Part shown: piece after piece, positions 41,647-52,399 of the stretch
Position numbering within the stretch: position 1 is the first letter of the stretch
Layout: every line of letters starts with the position of its first letter
Assembly: GCF_010858045.1 (NCBI RefSeq)
Contig: NZ_JAAGVC010000012.1
Location: 1-52,429, forward strand
Reading direction: 5' to 3'
Source: Nocardia cyriacigeorgica
Lineage (GTDB): Bacteria; Actinomycetota; Actinomycetes; Mycobacteriales; Mycobacteriaceae
DNA length: 52,429 nucleotides
Notes under the pieces: generated by a model
Seen by the model: only the letters and a program-made list of their open reading frames with translations
The model's database searches: none
Told to the model about the DNA's origin: nothing
Translations under genes and position numbers: made by a program

Positions 41647-43113
41647 ATGCCCACCACCGTCACCTCGCCGCAGGTAGCCGTCAACGACATCGGCTCCGCC
41701 GAGGATTTCCTCGCCGCCATCGACGCCACGATCAAGTACTTCAACGATGGCGACATCGTCGAGGGAACCATCGTCAAGGTCGATCGTGACGAGGTCCTGC
41801 TCGACATCGGTTACAAGACCGAAGGCGTCATCCCCTCCCGTGAGCTCTCCATCAAACACGATGTCGACCCCAACGAGGTCGTTTCCGTGGGTGATGAGGT
41901 CGAGGCCCTGGTTCTCACCAAGGAGGACAAGGAAGGCCGCCTGATCCTGTCGAAGAAGCGGGCGCAGTACGAGCGCGCGTGGGGCACGATCGAGGAGCTC
42001 AAGGAGAAGGACGAGGCCGTCAAGGGCACCGTCATCGAGGTCGTCAAGGGTGGCCTGATCCTCGACATCGGGCTGCGTGGCTTCCTGCCCGCCTCGCTGG
42101 TCGAGATGCGTCGGGTCCGCGATCTGCAGCCGTACGTCGGCAAGGAGATCGAGGCCAAGATCATCGAGCTCGACAAGAACCGCAACAACGTGGTTCTCTC
42201 GCGTCGCGCCTGGCTGGAGCAGACCCAGTCCGAGGTCCGCAGCGAGTTCCTGCACCAGCTGCAGAAGGGCCAGGTCCGCAAGGGTGTGGTCTCCTCGATC
42301 GTCAACTTCGGTGCCTTCGTGGACCTGGGCGGCGTCGACGGTCTGGTGCACGTCTCCGAGCTGTCCTGGAAGCACATCGACCACCCGTCCGAGGTCGTCG
42401 AGGTGGGCACCGAGGTCACCGTCGAGGTGCTCGACGTCGACCTGGACCGCGAGCGCGTCTCGCTGTCGCTGAAGGCCACCCAGGAAGATCCGTGGCGTCA
42501 GTTCGCCCGCACCCACGCGATCGGTCAGATCGTGCCGGGCAAGGTCACCAAGCTGGTTCCGTTCGGTGCGTTCGTGCGCGTCGAAGAGGGCATCGAGGGC
42601 CTGGTGCACATCTCCGAACTGGCCGAGCGCCACGTCGAGGTGCCGGACCAGGTCGTTGCCGTCGGCGACGACGCGATGGTCAAGGTCATCGACATCGACC
42701 TGGAGCGTCGCCGGATCTCGCTGTCGCTGAAGCAGGCGAACGAGGATTACCACGCCGAGTTCGACCCGTCGAAGTACGGCATGGCCGACAGCTACGACGA
42801 GCAGGGCAACTACATCTTCCCCGAGGGCTTCGATCCCGAGACCAACGAATGGCTCGAGGGCTTCGACAAGCAGCGCGAGGAGTGGGAAGGCCGCTACGCC
42901 GAGGCGGAGCGTCGCCACAAGATGCACACCGCGCAGATGGAGAAGATGGCGGCCGACGCCGCGGCCGAGGCCGCGAACGGTGGCGGCTCGTCGAACTACT
43001 CCTCCGAGAGCGGTTCGCAGTCCACCTCCAGCCAGCCCGAGTCCGCCGGCGGCTCGCTCGCCAGCGACGCCCAGCTCGCGGCTCTGCGGGAGAAGCTCTC
43101 CGGCAACGCCTGA
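41647..43113 (+). CDS. rpsA: 30S ribosomal protein S1
   Basis: A 488-residue S1 protein with four S1 (OB-fold) repeats at about 33-105, 120-185, 206-276 and 291-361, each with the G-x-V-x-x-V and G-x-L-P/H-x-S-E pattern. The four-repeat form and the disordered Ser/Gly-rich C-terminus (about 430-488) ending in L-R-E-K-L-S-G-N-A are typical of actinobacteria. It binds mRNA for translation initiation and takes part in trans-translation. Codon use is strongly biased, as for a highly expressed gene. The start ATG 41647 is preceded by GGAGCAAA. Confidence 0.98.
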   Translation: MPTTVTSPQVAVNDIGSAEDFLAAIDATIKYFNDGDIVEGTIVKVDRDEVLLDIGYKTEGVIPSRELSIKHDVDPNEVVSVGDEVEALVLTKEDKEGRLILSKKRAQYERAWGTIEELKEKDEAVKGTVIEVVKGGLILDIGLRGFLPASLVEMRRVRDLQPYVGKEIEAKIIELDKNRNNVVLSRRAWLEQTQSEVRSEFLHQLQKGQVRKGVVSSIVNFGAFVDLGGVDGLVHVSELSWKHIDHPSEVVEVGTEVTVEVLDVDLDRERVSLSLKATQEDPWRQFARTHAIGQIVPGKVTKLVPFGAFVRVEEGIEGLVHISELAERHVEVPDQVVAVGDDAMVKVIDIDLERRRISLSLKQANEDYHAEFDPSKYGMADSYDEQGNYIFPEGFDPETNEWLEGFDKQREEWEGRYAEAERRHKMHTAQMEKMAADAAAEAANGGGSSNYSSESGSQSTSSQPESAGGSLASDAQLAALREKLSGNA

Positions 43114-43130
43114 TACGGCTAGAGCAACAC

Positions 43131-43165
43131 CGAAGGCCCCGGTCCGCAATGGACCGGGGCCTTCG
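43131..43165 (+). terminator. rpsA terminator
   Basis: A perfect 15-bp stem (CGAAGGCCCCGGTCC with its complement) and a five-base loop, 18 bases after the rpsA stop. Confidence 0.9.
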
Positions 43166-43255
43166 GGCTTGTCCGGGCCGATCACCGGTGCGGGGCCCGG
43201 TGATCTCGGCCGCCCGCCCGGATCGCCGCAGGCAGGACCTGCGGCGAGGGGGCAA

Positions 43256-43933
43256 TCAGGCGGCGGCGACAGTGAACCGGCGTTGCACGAACCGGGAATT
43301 CTCGGCCTCGTCGATGAGCGCGACCGCGAGATCCTCGGCCGAGATATCGGTATCGGCCGCCAGGAGCTGATCGCCGCCGAGGCGGTAGCGGCCGGTGCGC
43401 ACACCCGGATCGATCCGCCCCGAGGACGGGCTCAGGTACGTCCACTGCCGGTCGGAGAGCCGGTACACGTTCAACGCCTCGCGCAGCGCCGAGATCACCC
43501 GGTGATACTCGACCGGGACCCCGAGATTCTCCGGCAGCCCCTCGGCGAACCCCGGCTGATCCACCAGCTGCATCCCGGGCGCGACCTCCAAACTTCCGCC
43601 ACCGCCCACTGCGATCAGCCGAAGCGCCGGATGACGGGTCATCGCCCGCACCATCGCCCGCGCACCGACCACGAAATCGTCGGCCTTGGCAATGGTGTCC
43701 TCGATTCCATGTCCCGCATTCACCGCGCTGACCACCACATCCAGGCCGGCGATAGCCTCCGCGACACTATCGGCATCGCGCCAGTCCGCCACCTGCCAGC
43801 TGACGCCCTCGCGCGCCGCGGGAAACCGTGCCGCATCACTGGCGAACGCCCGCACCGTATGCCCGCGCCGCCGCGCCTCCTCGACCACCCGCGAACCGAT
43901 GACCCCGCTCGCGCCGAACACCCCGATATCCAT
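43256..43933 (-). CDS. NAD(P)-binding epimerase/reductase-like protein
   Basis: A 225-residue atypical SDR of the NmrA/YwnB type. The N-terminal Rossmann motif is G-A-S-G-V-I-G-S near residue 9, followed by D-W-R-D-A-D near 51 and V-V-S-A-V-N-A-G near 68; I-A-V-G-G-G-G-S replaces the usual catalytic Ser/Tyr region, and no Y-x-x-x-K is evident. ATG 43933 has AGAGGAG six bases upstream. It is divergent from a TetR gene across an operator-rich spacer, so it is the probable regulated target. Could be a flavin/NADPH reductase or a redox sensor. Confidence 0.85.
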   Translation of the reverse strand: MDIGVFGASGVIGSRVVEEARRRGHTVRAFASDAARFPAAREGVSWQVADWRDADSVAEAIAGLDVVVSAVNAGHGIEDTIAKADDFVVGARAMVRAMTRHPALRLIAVGGGGSLEVAPGMQLVDQPGFAEGLPENLGVPVEYHRVISALREALNVYRLSDRQWTYLSPSSGRIDPGVRTGRYRLGGDQLLAADTDISAEDLAVALIDEAENSRFVQRRFTVAAA

Positions 43934-43954
43934 CCCGACTCCTCTGCTGTACAT

Positions 43955-43993
43955 GCCGTGCAATTACTACACGGCGTTCAGTTACTGCACGGC
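43955..43993. promoter_or_regulatory. Operator repeats between NAD(P)-binding gene and tetR
   Basis: GCCGTG-N9-CACGGC (43955-43975) is an inverted repeat, and a third half-site TTACTGCACGGC follows (43982-43993). AATTACTACACGGC and AGTTACTGCACGGC are direct near-copies. The layout fits two TetR dimers controlling both genes. Confidence 0.6.
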
Positions 43994-44037
43994 AGATGGT
44001 ACTCGCACGCTGTAGAGTGTCAACCGTGGTGGAGGCG

Positions 44038-44754
44038 ATGACGAGTCGGCGAGAGCGGCTGCGTGCTCAGACGGCGCAGGAGATCAAGACGGTCGCGCTG
44101 CGATTGCTCGACGAGGGCGGTCCCGATGCTGTGACACTGCGGGCCATCGCCCGCGAGATGGGCATGACGGCGGGCGCCATCTACGGCTACTACGCCACTC
44201 GCGACGAACTCATCTCGACGCTGATCACCGAGGTCTACACGGCGCTGCTGGACCGCGTCGAAGCGGCCCGCGACGCCATCGCCGCCGATGATCCGGGTGC
44301 TCGCATCATCGCGTGGGGCGAGGCGGTGCGGGACTGGGCGGTGGCGCGACCCGCCGAATTCCGGCTGATCTACGGTGACCCGGTCCCCGGCTACCAACCC
44401 CCGCCCGGCGGCCCCGCCGCCGGGGCGCGGCTACGGGCCTGCACCGGCCTGGTCGGGCTGGCCGCCGCGGCCTGGCCGCACGGCGCCGACGGCCGCGCGG
44501 ACACCTCTCCGGAATTCGCGTGGACGGATTTCGACGCCGATCTGGTCGACCATGTGCGCACCGATTTCCCCGATCTCCCGCCCGCGGGGCTGGCTCTCGC
44601 GCTGCGCATGTGGGGCCGGATGCACGGGCTGGTCGCGCTCGAGGTGTACGGCCATCTGCGCCCGCTGGCGCAGGATCCGGCGCGGCTGTTCCGGGCCGAG
44701 ATGCTCGACCTGGTGCATTCGCTGGGACTGTCGCCGCAGCTGCCGCGGCGATAG
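44038..44754 (+). CDS. TetR/AcrR family transcriptional regulator
   Basis: A 238-residue TetR regulator with N-terminal DNA-binding helices at about 10-55 (A-L-R-L-L-D-E-G-G, then T-L-R-A-I-A-R-E-M-G-M-T-A-G-A-I-Y-G-Y-Y). The C-terminal domain follows the WHG/TetR_C_13-like pattern with F-R-L-I-Y-G-D-P near 110, a form seen in many actinobacterial regulators. ATG 44038 is close to GGAGG; a GTG at 44026 is an alternative. It probably represses the divergent NAD(P)-binding gene and itself. Confidence 0.9.
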   Translation: MTSRRERLRAQTAQEIKTVALRLLDEGGPDAVTLRAIAREMGMTAGAIYGYYATRDELISTLITEVYTALLDRVEAARDAIAADDPGARIIAWGEAVRDWAVARPAEFRLIYGDPVPGYQPPPGGPAAGARLRACTGLVGLAAAAWPHGADGRADTSPEFAWTDFDADLVDHVRTDFPDLPPAGLALALRMWGRMHGLVALEVYGHLRPLAQDPARLFRAEMLDLVHSLGLSPQLPRR

Positions 44755-44765
44755 TCGTCGACGCG

Positions 44766-44806
44766 CACGACAGTGGCCCGGTCGCGAGGACCGGGCCACT
44801 GTCGTG
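44766..44806. terminator. Bidirectional terminator
   Basis: A perfect 18-bp stem, CACGACAGTGGCCCGGTC and its complement, around a GCGAG loop, between the tetR gene and the minus-strand small ORF. Confidence 0.9.
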
Positions 44807-44816
44807 GAAGTGGGCG

Positions 44817-45029
44817 TCAGCCCGCGGTGGCGGGAACCCAGCGCACCGAGGGCGTCACGGAACGCCGGCGCATGGCGGCGAAACTATGCCGAGCCGGACT
44901 GATCAACGAGGTGAACCATGTGCGGCGATGCTCGGCGAGCGCAGCCGCGACGGCGGGGATTTCGATGCAGTGCACGCCTCCCGCCATTCCCAGGCGGTGG
45001 CGACCCGTCTGGTTGTTACTGGTGCCCAA
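44817..45029 (-). CDS. Small hypothetical protein
   Basis: A 70-codon ORF with TTG start and a good ribosome site (AAAGGAAG) four to five bases upstream, ending 11 bases from a strong terminator that would serve it. Third codon positions are mostly G or C, as in real genes here. The protein has a helix A-A-A-L-A-E-H-R-R-T-W-F and an Arg-rich second half (F-A-A-M-R-R-R) with no membrane segment and no family I know. It could be a genuine small protein; confidence is limited by its size. Confidence 0.45.
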   Translation of the reverse strand: MGTSNNQTGRHRLGMAGGVHCIEIPAVAAALAEHRRTWFTSLISPARHSFAAMRRRSVTPSVRWVPATAG

Positions 45030-45425
45030 TGGTCTTCCTTTGCTTGATGGTTCTGGCCTGGATCGCCACGGCGAAGATTAGCGGACCCGAAGTCGTCGGC
45101 AGTGTATTTTGCCGAAGTAATTGCCCGGCGTGTCGGAAAGTTATCGCTTGGAAACCGACTTCGGCAGGAAATGTTGCGAGATGGTCTCGGCCGCGTCACG
45201 GAACGGGCAATTGCGGTGCAGGGTGGTGAAAAGGGATGCGGGAGTGGGTATCCAGCATGGTCGGCATATTGCTAGCGAAAGCGAAGGCCGATTCCATGCG
45301 GTGCCGCGGATTTCCGGCCCCGATTCACGCGGGGCGTCGTCGGCCCGCATCCACTGTTCGTGGCGGCACCGCCCGTGGATGGGTACCGAATGGGAGCTCG
45401 GCCGCCCGGATGCGAAACTGGTCGG
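45030..45425. other. Intergenic region upstream of coaE
   Basis: About 400 bases, lower in GC than the surroundings between 45050 and 45290. It should contain the promoters for the minus-strand small ORF and for coaE. I see no supportable gene; several open frames lack ribosome sites. Confidence 0.5.
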
Positions 45426-46631
45426 ATGTTACGAATCGGCCTCACCGGAGGCATGGGTGCCGGCAAGTCGACCGTGGCGCGGATCCTCGCCGAACGGGGC
45501 GCGGTGGTGATCGACTCGGATGCGATCGCGCGCGAGGTCGTCGCGCCGGGCACCGAGGGGCTCGCCGCTCTGGTCGAGGCCTTCGGCCCCGATATTCTGG
45601 CCGCCGACGGTAGTTTGGACCGGCCCGCGCTGGCGGCCAGAGCCTTCGCCGACGACGACGCGCGCGCCCGGTTGAACGCGATCACGCACCCGCTGGTCGG
45701 CCGCCGCACCACTGAACTGCTGGCCGCTGCCGCGCCGGATGCCATTGTCGTGCAAGATATTCCGCTGCTGGTGGAGAACGGCTTGGCGCCGCTGATGAAT
45801 CTGGTGATCGTGGTGGACGTGGCCGCCGAGACCCGCATCCAGCGGCTCGTGCACTCGCGCGGCGTGCCCGAAGCCGATGCGCGCGCCCGCATTTCGGCCC
45901 AGGCCACCGATGAGCAGCGACGGGCCGTCGCCGACGTCCTGCTCGACAACAACGGGCCGGCCGAAGCCATCGAATCCGCTGTACACCAGCTGTGGGACGA
46001 ACGACTTGTGCCCTTCGAGCACAACATGCGCACCGCCCGGGTGGCCGAGACCGAACTGCGGCTGGTCGCACCCGATCCGCAGTGGGCGGCGCAGGCGCAG
46101 CGGTTGATCGCCCGGCTGTGGGTGGTCGCGGGGGCGGCGGCCTCGCGCATCGATCACGTCGGGTCGACCGCGGTGCCGGGACTGCTCGCCAAGGACGTCA
46201 TCGATATCCAGATCACCGTGGCCGATCTCGCCGCCGCCGACGGCCTGCGTGACGCACTGGGCGCGGCCGGATTCCCGGTGGTCTCCCGGATCGTGCACGA
46301 CAACCCGAAGCCGACCGAGGCCGATCCCGAGGGCGTTGACACCGAGCTGTGGGCCAAGCGGTTCCACGGCAGCGCCGACCCGGGCCGTCCGGCCAATGTG
46401 CACCTGCGTGTCGACGGCTCGCCCGGTCAGCAGTTCGCGCTGGCCTTCCGGGACTGGCTGCGCACGGATGCCGGCGCCCGCGAGGAGTACGCGCGGGTCA
46501 AGCGCGAGGGGGAGTCGAAGGCCGCGGGCTTGTCCGGTGACGAGGCGATGGTGGCCTACCTGGCGGTGAAGGAACCGTGGTTCGACCAGGCGTACCCGAA
46601 GATCATGCGGTGGCGCGCGGAGCAGGCCTGA
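45426..46631 (+). CDS. coaE: Dephospho-CoA kinase fused to GrpB/UPF0157 domain
   Basis: A 401-residue two-domain protein. Residues 1-195 are dephospho-CoA kinase, the last step of CoA synthesis, with P-loop G-G-M-G-A-G-K-S-T at 8-16, D-S-D-A-I-A-R near 30, H-P-L-V near 90 and the LID segment around 140. Residues about 210-395 form a GrpB (UPF0157) nucleotidyltransferase-like domain with [11 protein letters not shown] near 240 and D-I-Q-I-T-V. The same fusion is found in M. tuberculosis Rv1631, where the second domain supports CoaE folding. ATG 45426 is the start by homology; the frame is open upstream. Confidence 0.95.
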   Translation: MLRIGLTGGMGAGKSTVARILAERGAVVIDSDAIAREVVAPGTEGLAALVEAFGPDILAADGSLDRPALAARAFADDDARARLNAITHPLVGRRTTELLAAAAPDAIVVQDIPLLVENGLAPLMNLVIVVDVAAETRIQRLVHSRGVPEADARARISAQATDEQRRAVADVLLDNNGPAEAIESAVHQLWDERLVPFEHNMRTARVAETELRLVAPDPQWAAQAQRLIARLWVVAGAAASRIDHVGSTAVPGLLAKDVIDIQITVADLAAADGLRDALGAAGFPVVSRIVHDNPKPTEADPEGVDTELWAKRFHGSADPGRPANVHLRVDGSPGQQFALAFRDWLRTDAGAREEYARVKREGESKAAGLSGDEAMVAYLAVKEPWFDQAYPKIMRWRAEQA

Positions 46632-46638
46632 TCGCCGC

Positions 46639-47163
46639 TCACAGCCAGCTGAGCGGCATACCCCGCGAAGCGGTCCAGGCCAGCAGGTCGTGGCCGTGCG
46701 CGGCGATACCGTCGATGGCCGCGGTGGCGGTGGCGATCGCCTTTTCCGCGGTGGCCGCGTCCACCAGACCGGCCTGCAGCGCCGCCAGCAGTTCGTCCAC
46801 GTCGAGCAGACGGGTATCGCGTCCGGTGCGCACCAGCAGATCGAGATAGTGGTCCACCGACCGCCACTTCTTGGGTTCGACCTCGGTGAACTCGCCGATA
46901 TCGATGTAGTAGTCCTGGTTACGCAGATGCGCGGCGGTGTAGTGGAACACCGTCGCGCGGATCGACAGCTCGGGCAGCAGCCACGACTCCATGTAGTGGA
47001 ACGACGGATGATCGGCGGTGCGCGCCATGTACAGGCCCCACGGCTCGACGCGGTAGTTCTGCACCGGCCGGACGAACCCCTTGGGATCGGTGTTGGTGAG
47101 CTCGGCGACGTTGAAGTACTCCACCTTCGGCCGGTGCACGTGCACGGATGGTGCCTGAGTCAT
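46639..47163 (-). CDS. DUF402 family protein (FomD/Ntdp-like)
   Basis: A 174-residue DUF402 protein. Family features are the strand [12 protein letters not shown] near 42, the V-F-H-Y segment near 72 and D-Y-Y-I-D-I-G-E-F near 86, ending in the D-L-D-L-L-V-type metal/phosphate region (H-Y-L-D-L-L-V near 105). DUF402 members such as FomD and Ntdp hydrolyse nucleotide phosphates. Synteny matches Rv1632c between coaE and uvrB. ATG 47163 is the start; it is convergent with coaE (seven bases apart) and divergent from uvrB. Substrate unknown. Confidence 0.85.
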   Translation of the reverse strand: MTQAPSVHVHRPKVEYFNVAELTNTDPKGFVRPVQNYRVEPWGLYMARTADHPSFHYMESWLLPELSIRATVFHYTAAHLRNQDYYIDIGEFTEVEPKKWRSVDHYLDLLVRTGRDTRLLDVDELLAALQAGLVDAATAEKAIATATAAIDGIAAHGHDLLAWTASRGMPLSWL

Positions 47164-47233
47164 GTCCCGAGAATCTACCGTCAGCGATGCCGTTGTCCAG
47201 GCCGGTCGTGGCGCGGCTCTCCTCGGCCGAAAT

Positions 47234-47256
47234 CTGTCGGTGGCTGCGCCTACCCT
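47234..47256 (+). promoter_or_regulatory. PafBC-type DNA-damage promoter of uvrB
   Basis: CTGTCGGTG (47234-47242), eight bases, TACCCT (47251-47256), one base from the RecA-NDp consensus and sharing TGTCGGTGGCTG with the polA promoter. The uvrB ATG is eight bases beyond the -10, implying a leaderless mRNA. Confidence 0.8.
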
Positions 47257-47263
47257 GGTGACC

Positions 47264-49438
<2,175 letters not shown>

Positions 49439-49576
49439 GTGGTGTCGTCGGCCACCGGGTCTCGTCGTCCGGAGCGCTGCGGGGCCGCCGCTCGCCGGCC
49501 GGCCCCGCGGCGGCTCCCGGGCCGGGTGCCGCCGCAGCCGACGGCGCCCGGCCGCCCGGCCCGGAATGAACAGTGC

Positions 49577-50047
49577 TCAGCCCTGGGTTGCCATCCATTC
49601 GTTCACGCGGCGCTCGGCCTCTTCCCGCGAGACATCCTCGACCTTGGTCATCACCGCCCACCGGTGGCCGAACGGGTCGATGATCACGCCGAAACGATCG
49701 CCGGTGACGAAGGTCTGCGGTTCTTCGACACAGCGGGCCCCACGCTCGACCGCACGGGCGACGGCCGCGTCGGTGTCGGGGCAGTAATGCACGAGGGAGG
49801 TGTGCACCCACTCGCCGTTCGGTGCGAGCACTCCGTTGTCCGGAATCGGCATGCCCAGCTGGAGCGTGGAATCGCCGATCTTCAGCTCCGCGTGGGCGGG
49901 CTGACCGTCGGGCAGATCGTTGCGGGTGATCATCTCGGCGCCGAAGACCTCGGTGTAGAAGTCGATCGCCTTGTTGGCGTCGGCGACGGCCAGGAAACAG
50001 GTGATGGAGTGGTAGCCGTCGGGAATCGGATTCACAGTGCTTGTCAT
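49577..50047 (-). CDS. VOC family (PhnB-like) protein
   Basis: A 156-residue PhnB/DUF1428-like VOC protein: G-Y-H-S-I-T-C-F-L, the A-I-D-F-Y-T-E-V-F-G-A helix near 30, G-D-S-T-L-Q-L-G near 57 and the closing D-R-F-G-V-I-I-D-P-F-G-H-R-W. The D-P-F-G-H-x-W-x ending is characteristic of the group. ATG 50047 follows GAGGATGAAAG; an upstream ATG at 50056 lacks a ribosome site. Divergent from the AraC regulator by 52 bases, so it is the likely target. Function unknown, perhaps a dioxygenase or antibiotic-binding protein. Confidence 0.85.
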   Translation of the reverse strand: MTSTVNPIPDGYHSITCFLAVADANKAIDFYTEVFGAEMITRNDLPDGQPAHAELKIGDSTLQLGMPIPDNGVLAPNGEWVHTSLVHYCPDTDAAVARAVERGARCVEEPQTFVTGDRFGVIIDPFGHRWAVMTKVEDVSREEAERRVNEWMATQG

Positions 50048-50099
50048 GTCTTTCATCCTCGGCGCTACGGCCGCGGTGATCTTGTAAGAAAGCGACACC

Positions 50100-50990
50100 A
50101 TGGCCGAGCGGGGTGATCGCGGCGCCCTCACCGGGCGCAAAGGGATCCTGCATCCGGACGAGCAGGCCAGGTATCGCACCCTGAACCGGCTGCCGGTGGG
50201 TCCGGCGGTGGCCGAGTTCATCGACTGGTATTGGTCGGTGCGCTGGGATCTACGCGGCCGGCCGCCGTATATCGCCGAGGTGCTGCCGTTTCCGTGCGTG
50301 AACGTCACCTTCGAGCGGTCCGACGTCAAGACCGGCGGCTTCGTCAACGGCGTCTGCACCACCAAGTTCGTCCGCGAATTGTCCGGCGCCGGTGAAACGT
50401 TCGGGATCCGGTTCCGCGCGGGCGGATTCGGCGCGTTCACCGGACTCGACGTCGGCGAATTCCGCGACCGCACCGTCGCCCTGGCCGAGGTGCTGCCCGA
50501 CGCGGATCGGCTCACCGCCGCGGTACTGGCCGAGCCCGGCGATGCGGGCCGCCGCGACATCGTCGAATCGTTCTTCGGCCGCGGACTGTCCGCGCCCGAC
50601 CCGAACTACGACCTGGTGCGGCGCATCGTCGCGGCGATGGCAGGCGACCAGGAACTGACCCGTGTCGATCAGGTCACCGAGCGCTACGCGGTGTCGATCC
50701 GCACCCTGCAACGGCTGTTCCGGCGCTATGTCGGCGCCGGTCCGAAATGGGTGCTGCGCCGCTACCGGCTCCAAGACGCGGCCGACCTGCTCGCCCGGGG
50801 CCGGGCCGAGGATCTGGCGGCACTGGCGGCCGAGCTCGGCTATTACGATCAGGCGCATTTCACCCGCGAATTCACCGCGGAAGTCGGAATGGCGCCGGCG
50901 GAATATGCCAAACACACCCTTCGCGCCCGCAACGAGGTCACCGCGAAAATGCTCCCGCGCGGCGAGGAGATACCGGAACAGTTCCGATAG
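50100..50990 (+). CDS. AraC-family transcriptional regulator
   Basis: A 296-residue regulator with a C-terminal AraC-type double helix-turn-helix (about 190-280): D-Q-V-T-E-R-Y-A-V-S-I-R-T-L-Q-R-L-F-R near 195 and L-A-A-E-L-G-Y-Y-D-Q-A-H-F-T-R-E-F near 245, the family's strongest signature. The N-terminal part (about 30-180) is the DUF6597-type sensor with V-N-V-T-F and F-G-I-R-F-R-A-G-G-F. ATG 50100 is the likeliest start. It likely controls the divergent VOC gene and possibly the downstream doxX. Confidence 0.9.
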   Translation: MAERGDRGALTGRKGILHPDEQARYRTLNRLPVGPAVAEFIDWYWSVRWDLRGRPPYIAEVLPFPCVNVTFERSDVKTGGFVNGVCTTKFVRELSGAGETFGIRFRAGGFGAFTGLDVGEFRDRTVALAEVLPDADRLTAAVLAEPGDAGRRDIVESFFGRGLSAPDPNYDLVRRIVAAMAGDQELTRVDQVTERYAVSIRTLQRLFRRYVGAGPKWVLRRYRLQDAADLLARGRAEDLAALAAELGYYDQAHFTREFTAEVGMAPAEYAKHTLRARNEVTAKMLPRGEEIPEQFR

Positions 50991-51069
50991 ATCATTTCCG
51001 GCCGAACACCGGCCGGTCGAGTGGTTGAATTACGCATCATCTACCCACCGGCGAAACGAGGAGCTGGAC

Positions 51070-51483
51070 ATGGATGTCGTGGTGTTGATCGGCCGGGTGT
51101 TGTTCGTTGTGCTCTTTTTCGGCTCGGCCATCGGTCACTTCACTCAGACCGAGGCGATGACCGGTTACGCGCAGAGCAGGGGTGTGCCCGCGGCCAAGGC
51201 CGGAGTGCTCGTTTCGGGATTGCTGATGGCGCTCGGCGGTCTGAGTGTGCTGCTCGGCATCTGGGCCGATCTCGGTGCGCTGCTGCTGTTCATCATGCTG
51301 CTGCCGACGGCGGTGCTCATGCACGGGTTCTGGTCCGAAACCGATGCGGAGGCCAAGCAGATGGAGATGATCCAGTTCAACAAGGATCTGGCGCTGGCGG
51401 GAGCGTCGCTGATGCTGTTCGCCTTCTTCGCCCACACCGACGAACTGGGATTGACCATCACCGGACCGCTTTTCAGCCTGTGA
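51070..51483 (+). CDS. DoxX family membrane protein
   Basis: A 137-residue four-helix protein of the DoxX superfamily: G-R-V-L-F-V-V-L-F-F-G-S-A near 8-20, A-Q-S-R-G-V-P near 35, G-L-L-M-A-L-G-G-L-S-V-L-L-G and H-G-F-W near 85, the canonical DoxX order. ATG 51070 follows GAGGAGC. It lies 79 bases after the AraC gene on the same strand. DoxX proteins are membrane redox-associated; the precise role is unknown. It is more canonical in sequence than the island doxX at 14122. Confidence 0.9.
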   Translation: MDVVVLIGRVLFVVLFFGSAIGHFTQTEAMTGYAQSRGVPAAKAGVLVSGLLMALGGLSVLLGIWADLGALLLFIMLLPTAVLMHGFWSETDAEAKQMEMIQFNKDLALAGASLMLFAFFAHTDELGLTITGPLFSL

Positions 51484-51534
51484 CGGAGCGCACGCGCTAA
51501 TATTGCGGTCCGCATCCGCAGTGAAAGGGAACGC

Positions 51535-51594
51535 ATGGACATCATCGGCGCGATTCTGGGTATTTTCTGGGCCGACTACCGGCAGTGGCCCTGA
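51535..51594 (+). CDS. Small ORF, 19-residue hydrophobic peptide
   Basis: ATG 51535 follows AAAGGGA five bases upstream; the ORF encodes a 19-residue peptide with a hydrophobic run I-I-G-A-I-L-G-I-F-W and an aromatic tail D-Y-R-Q-W-P. A consensus-like -10 TAATAT lies at 51498-51503 and a stem-loop follows at 51614-51643, so the gene has promoter, ribosome site and terminator within 150 bases. This makes translation more likely than chance, but no homologue is known to me. Confidence 0.5.
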   Translation: MDIIGAILGIFWADYRQWP

Positions 51595-51613
51595 GCCCAG
51601 TACCTGCCGGCCG

Positions 51614-51643
51614 CCGGCCCGTTCGTGATCGCGGACGGGCCGG
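51614..51643 (+). terminator. Terminator hairpin after the small ORF
   Basis: CCGGCCCGT (51614-51622) pairs with ACGGGCCGG (51635-51643) over a 12-base loop, followed by AGCTGTTT. Confidence 0.65.
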
Positions 51644-51946
51644 AGCTGTTTCCGGCACCGGGCATGTGATGAATGTCCCAGAGCGGCAACGTCGTTCACC
51701 GATGTTGTGGCAGATCACAGCCCAGCCCGGGCCGGTTTGGGTCCGCCCAGGTAGAGCAGGCCATGCGGTATTCGCCCAGGCCGGGCCGCTGCCACCGCGG
51801 GTGAACACTCCGAATGTGATGTGTTGCGAATTCTGATAATTCCGGGCGTATTGCCGCTATGGTCGACCCAGTCGCCGCGCCGAAGCCCCGACACGCCGGG
51901 ACGAAAAACCTGACGCAGGCGTCCGACCCGCACAGTTGGAGGAGAG
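51644..51946. other. Intergenic region upstream of the stress protein
   Basis: About 300 bases with no supportable gene. It must hold the promoter of the universal stress protein; an AT-richer stretch around 51820-51850 is the likeliest place. Confidence 0.5.
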
Positions 51947-52399
51947 ATGACCGCCTACCGGACCATTGTCGTCGGTACCGATGGCTCGGACTCGTCGTAT
52001 GTCGCCGTCGACAAGGCCGCCGCACTGGCCGGGGCCGCAGGCTCGACCCTGATCGTTGCCTGCGCCTACTACCCGACCGACGACCGTGAGGTCGCCGCGG
52101 CCGCCGATGTGCTCAAGGACGAGGCCTACCAGGTGCGCGGTTCCGCGCCGACCAACGAGATCCTGCGCACCGCCCGCGACCGGGCCACCGCCGCGGGCGC
52201 CAAGGAGATCGTCGAGCGCGCCATCGTCGGCGAGCCGGTCGAATCGCTGCTCGACCTGGTCAAGGAGACCCAGGCCGATCTGCTCGTCGTCGGTAACCGC
52301 GGCCTCAACACCCTGACCGGGCGCCTGCTCGGCTCGGTGCCCTCGGACGTCGCGCGCAAATCGCGCTCGGACGTCCTCATCGTGCACACCGTTCGCTGA
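51947..52399 (+). CDS. Universal stress protein (Rv1636-like)
   Basis: A 150-residue single-domain universal stress protein. It opens with I-V-V-G-T-D-G-S-D-S-S and carries the ATP/cAMP-binding signature G-x2-G-x9-G-S (G-N-R-G near 118, then L-L-G-S-V-P-S-D-V-A). Position downstream of uvrB matches M. tuberculosis Rv1636, a cAMP-binding member. ATG 51947 follows GGAGGAG. It probably buffers nucleotide ligands under stress; the specific ligand is inferred from the orthologue. Confidence 0.93.
   Translation: MTAYRTIVVGTDGSDSSYVAVDKAAALAGAAGSTLIVACAYYPTDDREVAAAADVLKDEAYQVRGSAPTNEILRTARDRATAAGAKEIVERAIVGEPVESLLDLVKETQADLLVVGNRGLNTLTGRLLGSVPSDVARKSRSDVLIVHTVR

Noticed and set aside
40987..43404. 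An 805-codon minus-strand frame opposite rpsA
   Set aside because: Shadow of rpsA and neighbours; repeats in it simply mirror the S1 domains.
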